A stretch of 64,000 bases of DNA from Sporosarcina aquimarina (GTDB lineage Bacteria; Bacillota; Bacilli; Bacillales_A; Planococcaceae): NCBI RefSeq assembly GCF_023715615.1, contig NZ_JAMBOM010000004.1:62001-126000 (forward strand). Reading direction: 5' to 3'. A model generated the notes under the pieces. It saw only the letters and a program-made list of their open reading frames with translations, was not told the DNA's origin and ran no database searches. The stretch's first letter is position 1; every line of letters starts with the position of its first letter. Shown here in pieces: positions 29,939 through 39,411 of the stretch. Both the position numbers and the translations under genes were made by a program.

Positions 29939-30910
29939 ATGCTAAAAGATTTATTTATGGGTCTATCGCAAAACCAGACATTAAACAGCGCAGCAAAAAA
30001 ATATGGTCTGAAGCTGGGTGCTCAAAACGTAGTTGCAGGAACAAATATTCCTGAAACAATTGAAAGTATTAAGGAATTGAATGCGCACGGTATTTCTTGT
30101 ACTGTCGACAATCTTGGTGAGTTTGTTTACAATCGCGAAGAAGCAACTGCAGCAAAAAAACAAATTTTAAATGTGATTGAAGCAATTCATGAAAACGGTG
30201 TCGATGCCACGATTTCACTGAAACCATCTCAGCTCGGTCTTGATATCGACCAGAGCTTCTGTGAAGAAAATTTACGTGAGATTGTGAGTAAGGCTAACGA
30301 ATACGATATTTTTGTCAACTTTGATATGGAAGACTATGATCGATTAAAGCCTTCATTTGACTTGCTAGATGATTTATCTAAAACGTACAAAAATGTTGGT
30401 ACAGTCATTCAAGCATACTTTTTTGAAGCAGAAGACTATATGAAGCAACATAAAGATTTCCGTCTACGCATTGTAAAAGGAGCTTATAAAGAGTCTCCTA
30501 CTGTTGCGTATCAGGACAAAGCGGATATCGATGAAAACTTTGTTAAATTAATTGAATGGCATTTGTTAAACGGAAAGTTCACTTCTATTGCGACGCATGA
30601 TCACCATGTGATCAATCACGTAAAGCAATTTGTGAAAGAAAATGATATTTCTTATGATAAGTTCGAGTTCCAAATGCTTTACGGATTCCGTAAAGATATG
30701 CAACTGGAACTTGCGAAGGAAGGGTACAACTTCACGACGTACGTTCCGTTCGGAGAAGACTGGTACGGCTATTTCATGCGCCGTCTTGCAGAGCGTCCAC
30801 AAAATATGAACTTGATTGTAAAACAAGTTTTCAACAAGAAGACTAATACATTTATCGGATTGGCTGCAGGTGCATTTGCACTAGGTCGCATTACGAAGCG
30901 AACTAAATAA
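29939..30910 (+). CDS. Proline dehydrogenase (monofunctional PRODH)
   Basis: A 323-residue FAD-dependent enzyme that oxidises proline to pyrroline-5-carboxylate, feeding electrons to the membrane quinone pool. The TIM-barrel signatures are visible: ISLKPSQLGL, VNFDMEDYD, RIVKGAYKE, ATHDHHVIN, the FQMLYGFR strand and, near the end, YVPFGEDWYGYFMRRLAERP. This matches B. subtilis PutB/FadM. GAGGAG lies before the ATG, and TATAAT at 29895-29900 is a likely -10 element (the -35 is weak). No P5C dehydrogenase gene is adjacent. A bidirectional terminator follows. Confidence 0.93.
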   Translation: MLKDLFMGLSQNQTLNSAAKKYGLKLGAQNVVAGTNIPETIESIKELNAHGISCTVDNLGEFVYNREEATAAKKQILNVIEAIHENGVDATISLKPSQLGLDIDQSFCEENLREIVSKANEYDIFVNFDMEDYDRLKPSFDLLDDLSKTYKNVGTVIQAYFFEAEDYMKQHKDFRLRIVKGAYKESPTVAYQDKADIDENFVKLIEWHLLNGKFTSIATHDHHVINHVKQFVKENDISYDKFEFQMLYGFRKDMQLELAKEGYNFTTYVPFGEDWYGYFMRRLAERPQNMNLIVKQVFNKKTNTFIGLAAGAFALGRITKRTK

Positions 30911-30915
30911 AACAT

Positions 30916-30967
30916 AAAAAGGCTGCTCATAACTTCAGTTAATACTGATGCTTGAGCAGCCCTTTTT
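30916..30967. terminator. Bidirectional terminator after proline dehydrogenase
   Basis: AAAAGGCTGCTCA pairs with GAGCAGCCTTTTT across a loop that holds an inner CAGT/ACTG hairpin. The A and T runs allow use in both directions. Confidence 0.85.
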
Positions 30968-31014
30968 GTTTTTAAACTTGTTAGGTTGTTATGTTTAGGT
31001 CAGTCGCTCGGTGT

Positions 31015-32025
31015 TTAATAAACAACAACAAAAAAGTACACAATCATTGCAAGTAATCCGAAGGGGAATCCGAAGCGAGCCCATTCCTTGCTCGTGATGG
31101 ATAATTTGCCAGCCGCAATAATATTTGGGATGTTACCTGGAATTAGCATACCTCCACTAATAAGTAAGCCCATGAGAATAGCACGGATAGTCGGTTCATT
31201 CATGGTTGGTCCCAGTTCGATCGATGCAAGTGTGGCGTTGTCTAAGACAGCGGATATCATGTTGGTCCAATAGAGGACTGTAGGACTTCTTCCTTCTAAA
31301 GCAGGACTTAATAACGGTTCAAATCCAGTGCCAAGAAGAGAGAGTGCCATGACAAATATGTATACTTTAACACTTCTAATGACGATAGCGATCCACGATT
31401 CTTTTTCTATTTTCTTTTCCTTGCCGCGTTTTATATGAGGAGGAGATATGACAATTCCTGCGATAATTCCAAGAAGGAGAATTGCAGTAATCACATCACT
31501 TCCTAACAAGTTGAATAAGTAAAAGAATGATTCGTCTAATCTACTGGTTGCAATGGTCGATAGAGGTTCACCAAGTGGAGTCAAGACAGCCCCTAAACCA
31601 ATCGAGTAGCAAGATAGAATAACTAAACGAATTTGAGTCCTTCTGTCATAATTGAGCAAGCTGACGATTGACACGAGTAAAACTGCAGCGATGATGGCTG
31701 TAATGAAACTAGCTACTAATCCGATACTGATTACAATAAGCGCAACTAAAATCCTGGAGGGCATGAGGCGCTCTGCAAAGCTTATTAGCCGACTGAACGG
31801 GTGTTGAAATACACGGAATAGCCAACCTGCGAGCAGGACCGCGCACGTGATTGCAATAGGGTCAGTAACTAAAGCATGAAGCAGCGTTTTGTTCCAGTTA
31901 CCAGCTATGAAAACTGTAGCGATCCCTAATACGAAAAGATAGAGTTCCAACTGTCGCTCTGCAAAAGTAAATAGGAACGGTCCTAACAAAACAGCGAAAA
32001 GCAAAATTAGCAACAAAACGGTCAT
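31015..32025 (-). CDS. DUF1646 family membrane protein (putative cation transporter)
   Basis: A 336-residue very hydrophobic protein with about ten membrane segments. It belongs to DUF1646, predicted members of the ion-transporter superfamily; no member is well characterised to my knowledge. The C-terminal segment GNIPNIIAAGKLSITSKEWA and the internal VLDNATLASIELGP are typical of it and recall the DNATL motif of ArsB/NhaD-type carriers. GAGGGATAAATA precedes ATG 32025. It is a single gene between terminators, so context gives no substrate. Confidence 0.78.
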   Translation of the reverse strand: MTVLLLILLFAVLLGPFLFTFAERQLELYLFVLGIATVFIAGNWNKTLLHALVTDPIAITCAVLLAGWLFRVFQHPFSRLISFAERLMPSRILVALIVISIGLVASFITAIIAAVLLVSIVSLLNYDRRTQIRLVILSCYSIGLGAVLTPLGEPLSTIATSRLDESFFYLFNLLGSDVITAILLLGIIAGIVISPPHIKRGKEKKIEKESWIAIVIRSVKVYIFVMALSLLGTGFEPLLSPALEGRSPTVLYWTNMISAVLDNATLASIELGPTMNEPTIRAILMGLLISGGMLIPGNIPNIIAAGKLSITSKEWARFGFPFGLLAMIVYFFVVVY

Positions 32026-32096
32026 TATTTATCCCTCACTTTAAATAACGTATCTAGTTATTTAAGTTATGCAGGATTGTTCCGTTAAATAACAGC

Positions 32097-32131
32097 ACAA
32101 AAAAAGCGGTTCCCCTCTATGGGAACCACTT
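32097..32131 (-). terminator. Rho-independent terminator after the peptide transporter
   Basis: On the minus strand AGTGGTTCCC pairs with GGGAACCGCT around ATAGAG, followed by TTTTTTT (A run at 32098-32105). Confidence 0.85.
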
Positions 32132-32143
32132 TTACTGATAGGA

Positions 32144-33637
32144 TTAATGAACACCCTTCATATAACGAGAAATGATAGGTGAGATGAAGAACACAATAAT
32201 TGAAAGAACAATGGCAACTCCTCCGATTATTCCGAAATACAGCATTTCAGTTTCAGCGGAATAGAGTTTAACTAGCTGTGCATTCAATGCCTGTGCTGCA
32301 GCGTTCGACAAGAACCAAAGGCTCATCGTTTGTGCAGTAAAAGCAGCAGGTGCAAGTTTAGTTGTTGCGGAAAGTCCGACCGGAGAAATACACAATTCCC
32401 CGAGAACAAGTGTAAAGATACTAAGTGCTAACCAAATCGGACTTACTAATGCATCAGTACCGCTTATTACACCTGGAAGCAGGATGACGATGAATGAGAT
32501 ACCGGCAAAAAGCAATCCAAGCGAGAACTTGTGAGGGATTGAAGGTTGGCGGTCGCCAAGCTTAACCCAAAGCCATGCAAAAACTGGTGCGAAAATGATG
32601 ATGAATAATGGGTTCAGTGATTGGAACCATGCAGGCGAAATGTGAATTCCTAAGAAATCCAAGTTTGTTCTTTTATCTGCATACAAAGCTAAAATCGTAG
32701 ACCCTTGCTCAGCGATGGACCAGAACATAACAGCTGCCAAGAACAATGGAATATAAGCGAGTACGCGTGATTTTTCAACTGATGTTGTTTTAGGACTGCG
32801 ATACATGATAATGAAATATGCAGCCGGAATGGCGAATCCGAGAATACCGACTAACGTTGTAAATGAATTCAAAGTTAGATATCCAGTTGGAATTGCGATA
32901 GCAACTAGAATTGCTAATATAATAACTACAATTCCGACAATTTTGATCGTCTTTTTCTTCTCTGCAGGAGATAGTGGGTTTGCGACATAGGTTCCTGCTA
33001 GACCTAAGTTCTTTTTCTTTGTAATTACAAACATAACAAGACCGAGGAACATACCAACTGCAGCCACGCTGAAACCTAAATGGAAATTGTATTCCGTTCC
33101 AATAGTGCCGGCAGTGAGTGGTGCAATGAAACTACCGAGGTTGATCCCCATATAGAAGATACTGAATCCAGCATCTTGGCGATTGTCACCTTCTGGGTAA
33201 ATATCTCCAACCATGCTTGAAACGTTTGGCTTCAGTAGACCTGTACCAATAACAATTAAAGCCATGGATATGAAGAGCATTCCAAGATTTCCTGGGAAAG
33301 AAAGGACAATGTGCCCGAGCATTATGAAAATTCCACCTATAAAGACAGAACGCGAGGTACCGAATACTCGGTCCGCCAACCAGCCACCAATGACCCCTGA
33401 CATGTAAACGAGGGAACCATATAGAGAAACAATTGCAAGTGCGGTTCCTTGGTCAAGCCCTAAACCACCCTTTGATACTTCGTAATACATATAGAAAACG
33501 AGAATAGCTCGCATCCCGTAGTAAGAAAAGCGCTCCCAAAATTCGGTGAAGAACAACGAGAACAATCCTTTTGGATGACCGAAGAAGCCTTTTTGAGGAA
33601 CGCTTTCAACGATTTCATTTTTTGACAGCTGTGACAT
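32144..33637 (-). CDS. POT family proton-dependent di/tripeptide transporter (DtpT-like)
   Basis: A 497-residue major-facilitator protein of the POT/PTR2 family, importing di- and tripeptides with protons. About 14 membrane segments are visible. The N-terminal LFFTEFWERFSYYGMRAIL contains the family ExxER-type motif for proton coupling, GGWLADRVFG is the loop 2-3 motif, and FSIFYMGINLGSFIAPL is the PTR2 signature. AAGGAGGATTTATA precedes the ATG. It stands alone, closed by its own terminator. Confidence 0.93.
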   Translation of the reverse strand: MSQLSKNEIVESVPQKGFFGHPKGLFSLFFTEFWERFSYYGMRAILVFYMYYEVSKGGLGLDQGTALAIVSLYGSLVYMSGVIGGWLADRVFGTSRSVFIGGIFIMLGHIVLSFPGNLGMLFISMALIVIGTGLLKPNVSSMVGDIYPEGDNRQDAGFSIFYMGINLGSFIAPLTAGTIGTEYNFHLGFSVAAVGMFLGLVMFVITKKKNLGLAGTYVANPLSPAEKKKTIKIVGIVVIILAILVAIAIPTGYLTLNSFTTLVGILGFAIPAAYFIIMYRSPKTTSVEKSRVLAYIPLFLAAVMFWSIAEQGSTILALYADKRTNLDFLGIHISPAWFQSLNPLFIIIFAPVFAWLWVKLGDRQPSIPHKFSLGLLFAGISFIVILLPGVISGTDALVSPIWLALSIFTLVLGELCISPVGLSATTKLAPAAFTAQTMSLWFLSNAAAQALNAQLVKLYSAETEMLYFGIIGGVAIVLSIIVFFISPIISRYMKGVH

Positions 33638-33938
33638 TATAAATCCTCCTTTTATCTATGAAGAACATAGTACCACTTTTAGTGGTAGTCTGAAAATAAT
33701 ATATTCTAAAATAAAATAAGTCTTATAATGCTGATTTTCTTGACTTTTATGTTTGTTTGAATAGGGTGAATTGATTTTGAAGGTATTTTTAGATAATAAT
33801 TCCAACTGTCTAGACCGTGTCAGATAGTTAACCCTAAATAGAATCAGTTCTAACACTTGAATGATAAGGCTTTTCCTACAAAAGAATACGAAGATAGGGT
33901 ATTATGAAAAAAGTAGGTTATAGAATGGAAGTGCTATT
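33638..33938. other. Divergent intergenic region, no gene seen
   Basis: About 300 AT-rich bases separate the divergent peptide transporter and ABC-F genes. I see no ORF with a ribosome site, no RNA gene and no riboswitch fold. A weak TATTAT at 33900-33905 may be the -10 of the ABC-F gene; its -35 is poor. Confidence 0.6.
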
Positions 33939-35837
33939 ATGAGTCAAATGATTATTGAAAACCTCACAAAAACGGTTGGTGAGAAAACATTATTTCGTGC
34001 TATAGATTTTACCATTACGTCAGGAGAAAAGACGGGATTACTTGGCATAAATGGGACAGGAAAGTCTACGTTACTTGCGATTATCGCGGGAATCGAAGAT
34101 GCTGATACAATATCCAAAGATCATCCAAATAATTATCGAATCGCTTATCTACCACAAGATCCGATAATCGATCCATCCCTAACTGTAATGGAAGCTGTAT
34201 TCCAAAGTGATGCTTCCATTATTCGGTTGAACTTGAATTATGAGCATGCTTTACAAGCACTTACTGAAAATCCAGATTCCGAAGAAAAACAAGCGCATTT
34301 TGCGAAGTATCAATTACAGATGGACGAGCAAAATGCATGGGATATTAATACTCAAGCAAGAATGATTTTGTCTAAGCTTGGCATTGAGACGTATGACAAA
34401 AATATCAGTGAACTCTCTGGTGGTCAACGAAAACGTGTGATGCTTGCAAAAACCCTCATTGAACCAGCGGACCTCTTGCTTCTGGATGAGCCGACCAACC
34501 ATTTGGATGTCGCTTCAATCACCTGGTTGCAAGACTTCATCAAGAATTTGTCTGGTGCGGTATTATTCGTCACGCACGATCGGTATTTCTTAGATGCAAT
34601 TTCAACTTCTATCTTCGAACTTGCAGATAAAACGTTATATGCTCATAAAGGCAACTATGGTGATTATATCGAAGCGAAAGCGCTTCGGGACGAAATGAAC
34701 GCTGCAACAGAAGATAAGCTTAAAAACCGCTATCGTTCCGAGTTAAAATGGATTCGACGTGGCGCTAAGGCTCGTTCTACAAAACAGAAAGCGCGGATAG
34801 GAAGATTTGAAGAACTTGAACAAAAAGTGAAAAGCGGGACCGTGAAAGAAGAGATGGATGCAGGGCTTAAAACTTCACGTTTAGGAAAAAAAGTACTGGA
34901 AGCGAAAGGTGTATCCAAATCGTTTAATGGCAAAACCGTCATCCATCAGTTTTCTGCACTCCTTCAATCAGGAGACCGTGTCGCAATTGTTGGCCCAAAT
35001 GGTGCTGGGAAAACAACATTAGTCAATATGTTTGACGGCATACTAGAACCTGATGAAGGGATCATCGAACGAGGAACGACGGTCAAAATAGCGTATTTCA
35101 AACAACATTTACCAGAAATGCAAGGAAAGCAACGCATTATTGAATACATTCGAGAGACTTCTAATGATATCGAAGATGGAGAAGGGAACCGGATTTCAGC
35201 TTCCCAAATGCTGGAACGCTTTTTATTCCCAGCATATGCTCATGGGACCCCTATTGGAAAACTTTCAGGAGGTGAAAGAAAGCGCCTGTATTTACTGAAG
35301 TTGCTCATGGAACAACCGAATGTCCTGTTATTGGATGAACCGACCAACGATTTGGATTTGGAAACGTTATCCGTTCTTGAAACGTTCATAGATACTTTTC
35401 CTGGGGTCGTTTTAACGATTTCCCACGACCGGTTCTTCTTAGACCGAACGTCAACGAAACTTTGGGTACTTGACGGGAAAGGAAATATTGAGACCGTATT
35501 CATGTCATACACGGATTATTTAGAGGACGCACGTTTCAAGGAAACTCCAAAACAGATTGCTGAACCGGTTGTGACTGAAGTGAAACCTACTGAACGCATA
35601 AAAGAAACACCCGTTAAAAAGAAAGCGACCTATAAAGAAAAACGTGAATGGGAAACCATTGAAAAAGAAATAGAAGAAACTGAGGAAGCCATTGGTACCA
35701 TGGAAACGGAAATGAGTACGTGTGGTGCGGATTATGATAAGTTAAGTGGTTTGACAAAAAAATTGAACGAGCTCAATGAAAGATACGAATACTTAATTGA
35801 ACGATGGTCGATTTTAGAAGAATTGATGGAACCTTAA
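33939..35837 (+). CDS. ABC-F family ribosome-associated ATPase (YfmR/Uup-like)
   Basis: A 632-residue soluble protein with two ABC ATPase domains and no membrane segments, the ABC-F architecture that acts on stalled ribosomes. Domain 1 has GINGTGKST, LSGGQRKRV and LLLDEPTNHLDV; a charged linker (about residues 240-320) contains KWIRRGAKARSTKQKAR, typical of the P-site tRNA interaction motif; domain 2 has GPNGAGKTT, LSGGERKRL and LLLDEPTNDLDL. A basic, coiled-coil C-terminal tail (about 545-632) matches the Uup/YfmR group. B. subtilis YfmR helps resolve polyproline stalls; that role is inference here. It is 15 bp ahead of the next gene. Confidence 0.85.
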   Translation: MSQMIIENLTKTVGEKTLFRAIDFTITSGEKTGLLGINGTGKSTLLAIIAGIEDADTISKDHPNNYRIAYLPQDPIIDPSLTVMEAVFQSDASIIRLNLNYEHALQALTENPDSEEKQAHFAKYQLQMDEQNAWDINTQARMILSKLGIETYDKNISELSGGQRKRVMLAKTLIEPADLLLLDEPTNHLDVASITWLQDFIKNLSGAVLFVTHDRYFLDAISTSIFELADKTLYAHKGNYGDYIEAKALRDEMNAATEDKLKNRYRSELKWIRRGAKARSTKQKARIGRFEELEQKVKSGTVKEEMDAGLKTSRLGKKVLEAKGVSKSFNGKTVIHQFSALLQSGDRVAIVGPNGAGKTTLVNMFDGILEPDEGIIERGTTVKIAYFKQHLPEMQGKQRIIEYIRETSNDIEDGEGNRISASQMLERFLFPAYAHGTPIGKLSGGERKRLYLLKLLMEQPNVLLLDEPTNDLDLETLSVLETFIDTFPGVVLTISHDRFFLDRTSTKLWVLDGKGNIETVFMSYTDYLEDARFKETPKQIAEPVVTEVKPTERIKETPVKKKATYKEKREWETIEKEIEETEEAIGTMETEMSTCGADYDKLSGLTKKLNELNERYEYLIERWSILEELMEP

Positions 35838-35852
35838 AGGAGGTAGCAAGTG

Positions 35853-36980
35853 ATGAATATTGTATCGATTGAACCGACACCAAGCCCAAATTCCATGAAG
35901 ATTGTTCTTGATACTGAACTCCCAATGTTGGAAACACACAACTATAAAAAAGTAGATGCTGCAACTGCTCCAGAACCAGTAGCTCAATTATTACAAATTA
36001 AAGGGATAAAAGGGATTTATCACGTCATGAACTTCATGGCGATTGAACGAGCTGGAAATGTCCAATGGGAAACCATCTTAGCTGAAGTTCGAAACGTTTT
36101 CAGTGAGGGGATTTCAGAACAGACTGAGGGTGAGTCAGAAGCTACGGAACATTTTGGCGAAGTCTATGTCCACGTCCAAACCTATAAGCAGATCCCACTT
36201 CAGGTTAAAGTTTTCGATAGCGAGAGTGAACAGCGGTTTCCGTTAAGTGAGCGATTCGTAGAAGCTATGGAGAAAGTTCATAGCGCTGAAGTTGAGAATT
36301 ATATTCTTCTTCGCAAGTGGGCGGATTACGGGATCCGCTATGGCAGTAAAGAAGAAATAGGAGAAACTGTCGTGAAAGAAGTGGAAGCAGCTTATTCTGA
36401 GGAACGTTTGTCTGCAATAGTGAAGAGTTCGCTTCAAGGAACTACGCAGGGTGGTCATACCCGCAAAAAGATTTCATTAGCTGACTTTGAAACGGATGAG
36501 TGGGAAACACGTTTCCGGTTACTCGACCAAATAGAAGATCCGACGAGTGAGGACATACCATTGCTCGATCGTGCTATTGCTGATGAAAAGATGTCAATCC
36601 GACGACTAGCGACGGTCTACTTAGGAATGATCGAGTCATTAGAGGTCGTTCCATATATTGAGAAAGCATTGCAGGATAAAAGTTGGGCCGTACGACGAAC
36701 AGCAGGGGATTGTATGAGTGATCTGGGATTCCCTGAATTTGAGCAGGCTGCAATTAAATTGTTACAAGACAAAAACAAACTCGTGCGCTGGCGTGCAGCC
36801 ATGTACTTGTATGAAACAGGAACAGAAGAATCTTTACCTGCACTCCGGGAAGCATCAGAAGACCCTGAGTTTGAAGTGAAATTGCAAATCAAGATGGCAA
36901 TTGAGCGCATCGAAGAGGGTGAAGATGCAAAAGGTTCCATTTGGAAGCAAATGACGGAATTGAGAAGCTCTCCAAAGTAA
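35853..36980 (+). CDS. YpgR/CvfC-like protein: Nfu N-terminal domain plus HEAT repeats
   Basis: A 375-residue protein of the conserved virulence factor C family (B. subtilis YpgR, Staphylococcus aureus CvfC). The first 85 residues are an Nfu_N-like scaffold domain (EPTPSPNSMKIVLDTELP, then GIKGIYHVMNFMAIER), but no CxxC iron-sulfur motif follows. The C-terminal third shows HEAT-type repeats, each with a VRR/IRR-AA/T pattern (MSIRRLATVYLGM, WAVRRTAGDCMSDLG, LVRWRAAMYLYETG). Its molecular role is not known. ATG 35853 after AAAGGAGG is preferred to the adjacent GTG. It is probably cotranscribed with the ABC-F gene. Confidence 0.75.
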   Translation: MNIVSIEPTPSPNSMKIVLDTELPMLETHNYKKVDAATAPEPVAQLLQIKGIKGIYHVMNFMAIERAGNVQWETILAEVRNVFSEGISEQTEGESEATEHFGEVYVHVQTYKQIPLQVKVFDSESEQRFPLSERFVEAMEKVHSAEVENYILLRKWADYGIRYGSKEEIGETVVKEVEAAYSEERLSAIVKSSLQGTTQGGHTRKKISLADFETDEWETRFRLLDQIEDPTSEDIPLLDRAIADEKMSIRRLATVYLGMIESLEVVPYIEKALQDKSWAVRRTAGDCMSDLGFPEFEQAAIKLLQDKNKLVRWRAAMYLYETGTEESLPALREASEDPEFEVKLQIKMAIERIEEGEDAKGSIWKQMTELRSSPK

Positions 36981-37072
36981 AGGATGATTGCTAAAGAAGA
37001 TAGACTAAATCAATATGTCTAAAATATGTCATCTTAATGAGTTTTCTGAGCTGCAAGTGAAATGCGCTGAAT

Positions 37073-37119
37073 AAAAAAGCAGTGCCCACTGATGAAAATT
37101 CAGTAGGTACTGCTTTTTT
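37073..37119. terminator. Bidirectional terminator between ypgR-like gene and 37118 gene
   Basis: AAAAAGCAGTgCCcACTGA pairs imperfectly with TCAGTaGGtACTGCTTTTTT. The T run overlaps the stop codon of the minus-strand gene. Confidence 0.8.
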
Positions 37120-37771
37120 ATGCATGGGTTGGTATTTCCGGGAATGTAACGAACAGTTTGCCTTCGTTTGAGACGATTTCTGCAATCGTTGTTTCAAACA
37201 AGTAAGGACTGTCCGCGTCGTCCTGCTTCTGAACATTTTCATAATCGTTTTTAACAGCGAGTATTGGGAATGTGACAGGAACCGAGCGTCCGCGAACCGT
37301 TGCCTTAATAGTTCCCATTAGGAGGAGCTCTTTATGAGAGGCTCCAAAACATAAATTTCCGGATACACGACGATTTTTCCCACTATGAATCTGGATTCCT
37401 TGAAGAAGTGATATTAAGCAGAGTAATATATCACTGACTGCGCCAATCTCCAACTTTTCGAAACCACTGTCTGTGAAATAATGGTTGAGTCCATTCCGGA
37501 TTTCCTTGAAGGAAAAAAGAAGTTGAATTTTCTCTTTTGGCCCTCCTGAACCAAGCCGCCTAATGACGTCATGGGCATGATCGAAATAAGATTTAACCGA
37601 GTTCGCATCTGTATCGCGCGTTGTTACAAGTTCCTTTAATGCATACAACACATCAAACCTAGGATTATTACCTGCTAGAGTTAAAAAACCGAGCACATCT
37701 TTTTCGTCAAAATTTCTTTGAGTGAAGCGTTCGAAATAATAAGCATTGAGTTGTTGGTATTTAATGTCCAT
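37118..37771 (-). CDS. Uncharacterised conserved-looking protein, 217 residues
   Basis: I do not recognise this protein. ATG 37771 has AAGGAG at about eight bases and gives 217 residues beginning MDIKYQQLNAYYFERFTQRN; an in-frame ATG further upstream (37837) has no ribosome site. There is no signal peptide or membrane segment. The N-terminal half is helical and charged, the middle has one apolar helix (DILLCLISLLQGIQ), and the C-terminal part reads as beta strands (GTIKATVRGRSVPVTFPIL). It is a single gene closed by the shared terminator and divergent from brxA. No function is proposed. Confidence 0.72.
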   Translation of the reverse strand: MDIKYQQLNAYYFERFTQRNFDEKDVLGFLTLAGNNPRFDVLYALKELVTTRDTDANSVKSYFDHAHDVIRRLGSGGPKEKIQLLFSFKEIRNGLNHYFTDSGFEKLEIGAVSDILLCLISLLQGIQIHSGKNRRVSGNLCFGASHKELLLMGTIKATVRGRSVPVTFPILAVKNDYENVQKQDDADSPYLFETTIAEIVSNEGKLFVTFPEIPTHA

Positions 37772-37932
37772 GAAAATTCTCCTTGCGTGTAAAGTCTGTA
37801 TGTAGTGTATCACAGGTAGAGACTTTTCTGGTTTCAAATGCCATTCGTTTTCATCCGCGAGTTTTCCATGTAGAATAGGAATGATCGGTGTATTGCCTAG
37901 AACACCACAGATTATGGAGGAGGCTATTTATT

Positions 37933-38370
37933 ATGAATGCTTACGAGGAATACATGCAAGGCATTGTTCAACCAATGCGCCAAGAATTAGTTACTAGTGG
38001 ATTTACAGAATTACTAACAGAAGAAGATGTGACAACTGCGATGGAGGAACATAGAGGAACTGCGCTCGTTGTCATCAATTCAGTGTGTGGATGTGCCGCT
38101 GGACTTGCTAGACCAGCTGTTCGTGAAGCGTTAAGCCAAGTGGATAAACAACCAGACCACTTATTTACCGTGTTTGCAGGACAGGAAAAAGAAGCCACTG
38201 CGCAAATGCGTAATTATTTTCCTGAAGTTCCACCAAGTTCACCTTCCATAGCAATTGTAAAGAATGGAGAACTTGCATACTTCATACCTCGAGAACAGAT
38301 TGAAGGATTTGAAATGGAACAAGTAAGAGATCACTTGACAGGTGCTCTTAATCAAGTCGCTGTGTCGTGA
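37933..38370 (+). CDS. brxA: Bacilliredoxin BrxA (YphP-like)
   Basis: A 145-residue thioredoxin-fold protein that removes bacillithiol from bacillithiolated proteins (and has weak disulfide isomerase activity in the YphP study). The CGC active site is intact at residues 52-54 (NSVCGCAAGLARP), and TVFAGQEKEATAQMRNYF and PPSSPSIAIVKNGE are typical of the BrxA branch. GGAGGAGGC precedes ATG 37933; the longer in-frame reading from 37888 lacks a site. It overlaps the next gene by four bases (GTGA), so the two are translated together. Confidence 0.92.
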   Translation: MNAYEEYMQGIVQPMRQELVTSGFTELLTEEDVTTAMEEHRGTALVVINSVCGCAAGLARPAVREALSQVDKQPDHLFTVFAGQEKEATAQMRNYFPEVPPSSPSIAIVKNGELAYFIPREQIEGFEMEQVRDHLTGALNQVAVS

Positions 38371-39149
38371 AACGTGTCCTGATTACAACTGCTGGACGTC
38401 CAGATAAGGTAACAGAAACGCGTGCCTTTACTGCGCAACAAACACTCGGTTACGAACGAATTCCACGCAACAAACGTTCAGTGAAAAATCTCATGACCAC
38501 CAATTCGAGTGATCTCCTAGTAGTAGGAAAAGAACGTTATGAGTTGTACAGACAGTCAATGACTGAACCTTTTTTCTTTCATCCGGATACGGCTACGTTT
38601 CGTCTAAAGCGTTTGCTAAAAGGGGAAACAGACCCACTCGTTGAAGTGTGTCAGTTAAAACCAGGTAACTCATTTTTAGATTGCACGCTTGGCTTAGCGA
38701 CAGACAGTATTGTGGCATCTTTTGCAGTTGGGGCTACCGGTAACGTAATGGGGATTGAGGCAGATCCTGATGTCGCGTTTATCACTGCTTCAGGATTGAC
38801 TCAATTTGAACCGAAATTCCAAGAATTGAAAGATGCGATGCGTAGGATTTCTGTAGTACAGGATTCAGCACCTGTGTTTTTAAAGGGGCTACCTGATCAT
38901 TCATGGGATGTGGTCTATTTGGATCCAATGTTCTCACAAACGATCTCTGAGTCAACTAGCTTTGCCCCACTGCGGCATGTAGGGGTTCATGGGAGTCTTA
39001 CAGAGGAGTGGGCTTCCGAAGCGAGACGTGTTGCTAGGAAACGAGTTGTAGTGAAAGCACATTTTAACGATCCCGTCTTTGAACAATTCGGTTTTACGCA
39101 AATGATAAGGCCCAATACGAAGTTCCATTTCGGGTTTATAGAAAAATAA
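38367..39149 (+). CDS. Class I SAM-dependent methyltransferase (YpiP-like)
   Basis: A 260-residue protein of the YpiP family, a class I methyltransferase fold. The SAM-binding motif appears as FLDCTLGLATDSIVASFAVG (about residues 109-128), with the acidic end of strand 2 in MGIEADPDV and a catalytic-type motif VVYLDPMFSQ (DPxF, reminiscent of N6-adenine or guanine RNA methyltransferases). The substrate is unknown; an rRNA or tRNA base is a reasonable guess from the DPPY-like motif. GTG 38367 overlaps the brxA stop. A bidirectional terminator follows. Confidence 0.8.
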   Translation: MKRVLITTAGRPDKVTETRAFTAQQTLGYERIPRNKRSVKNLMTTNSSDLLVVGKERYELYRQSMTEPFFFHPDTATFRLKRLLKGETDPLVEVCQLKPGNSFLDCTLGLATDSIVASFAVGATGNVMGIEADPDVAFITASGLTQFEPKFQELKDAMRRISVVQDSAPVFLKGLPDHSWDVVYLDPMFSQTISESTSFAPLRHVGVHGSLTEEWASEARRVARKRVVVKAHFNDPVFEQFGFTQMIRPNTKFHFGFIEK

Positions 39150-39189
39150 AAAGCCAATCGGTCTCGTTAGAAACCGATTGGCTTTTTTT
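39149..39189. terminator. Bidirectional terminator after ypiP-like gene
   Basis: AAAGCCAATCGGT pairs with ACCGATTGGCTTT around TCTCGTTAGAA, with an A run before and seven T after. It can also end the small minus-strand gene at 39193-39270. Confidence 0.88.
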
Positions 39190-39192
39190 GAA

Positions 39193-39270
39193 TTAGTGCG
39201 TAAAATTTAATGAACTTAAGTATAGGACGAATACCAGCATGCCGATTCCGGCGATTAATTGAACATCCAT
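39193..39270 (-). CDS. Small membrane peptide, 25 residues
   Basis: A short reading frame encodes a 25-residue peptide that starts MDVQLIAGIGMLVFVLYL and ends SSLNFTH: one predicted transmembrane helix with a short polar tail. The ribosome site is ideal, AAGGAGG eight bases before ATG 39270, and the gene ends four bases from a strong bidirectional terminator, so it has everything a real small gene needs. A TACAAT element lies upstream near 39310-39316 on the minus strand. I know no family for it. It could instead be a leader or a small toxin-like peptide. Confidence 0.6.
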   Translation of the reverse strand: MDVQLIAGIGMLVFVLYLSSLNFTH

Positions 39271-39411
39271 CTGAGTAACCTCCTTAAAAAACATACACGA
39301 ACTCTAAAGTTTATTGTACAATGAAATTAGAAAAGAGGGAACCTTTTCGGTTATTTTTCGTACTGTTCAGAAAGCAGTTATTTAAAAATACATAATTGTA
39401 GGTGATGGGAT

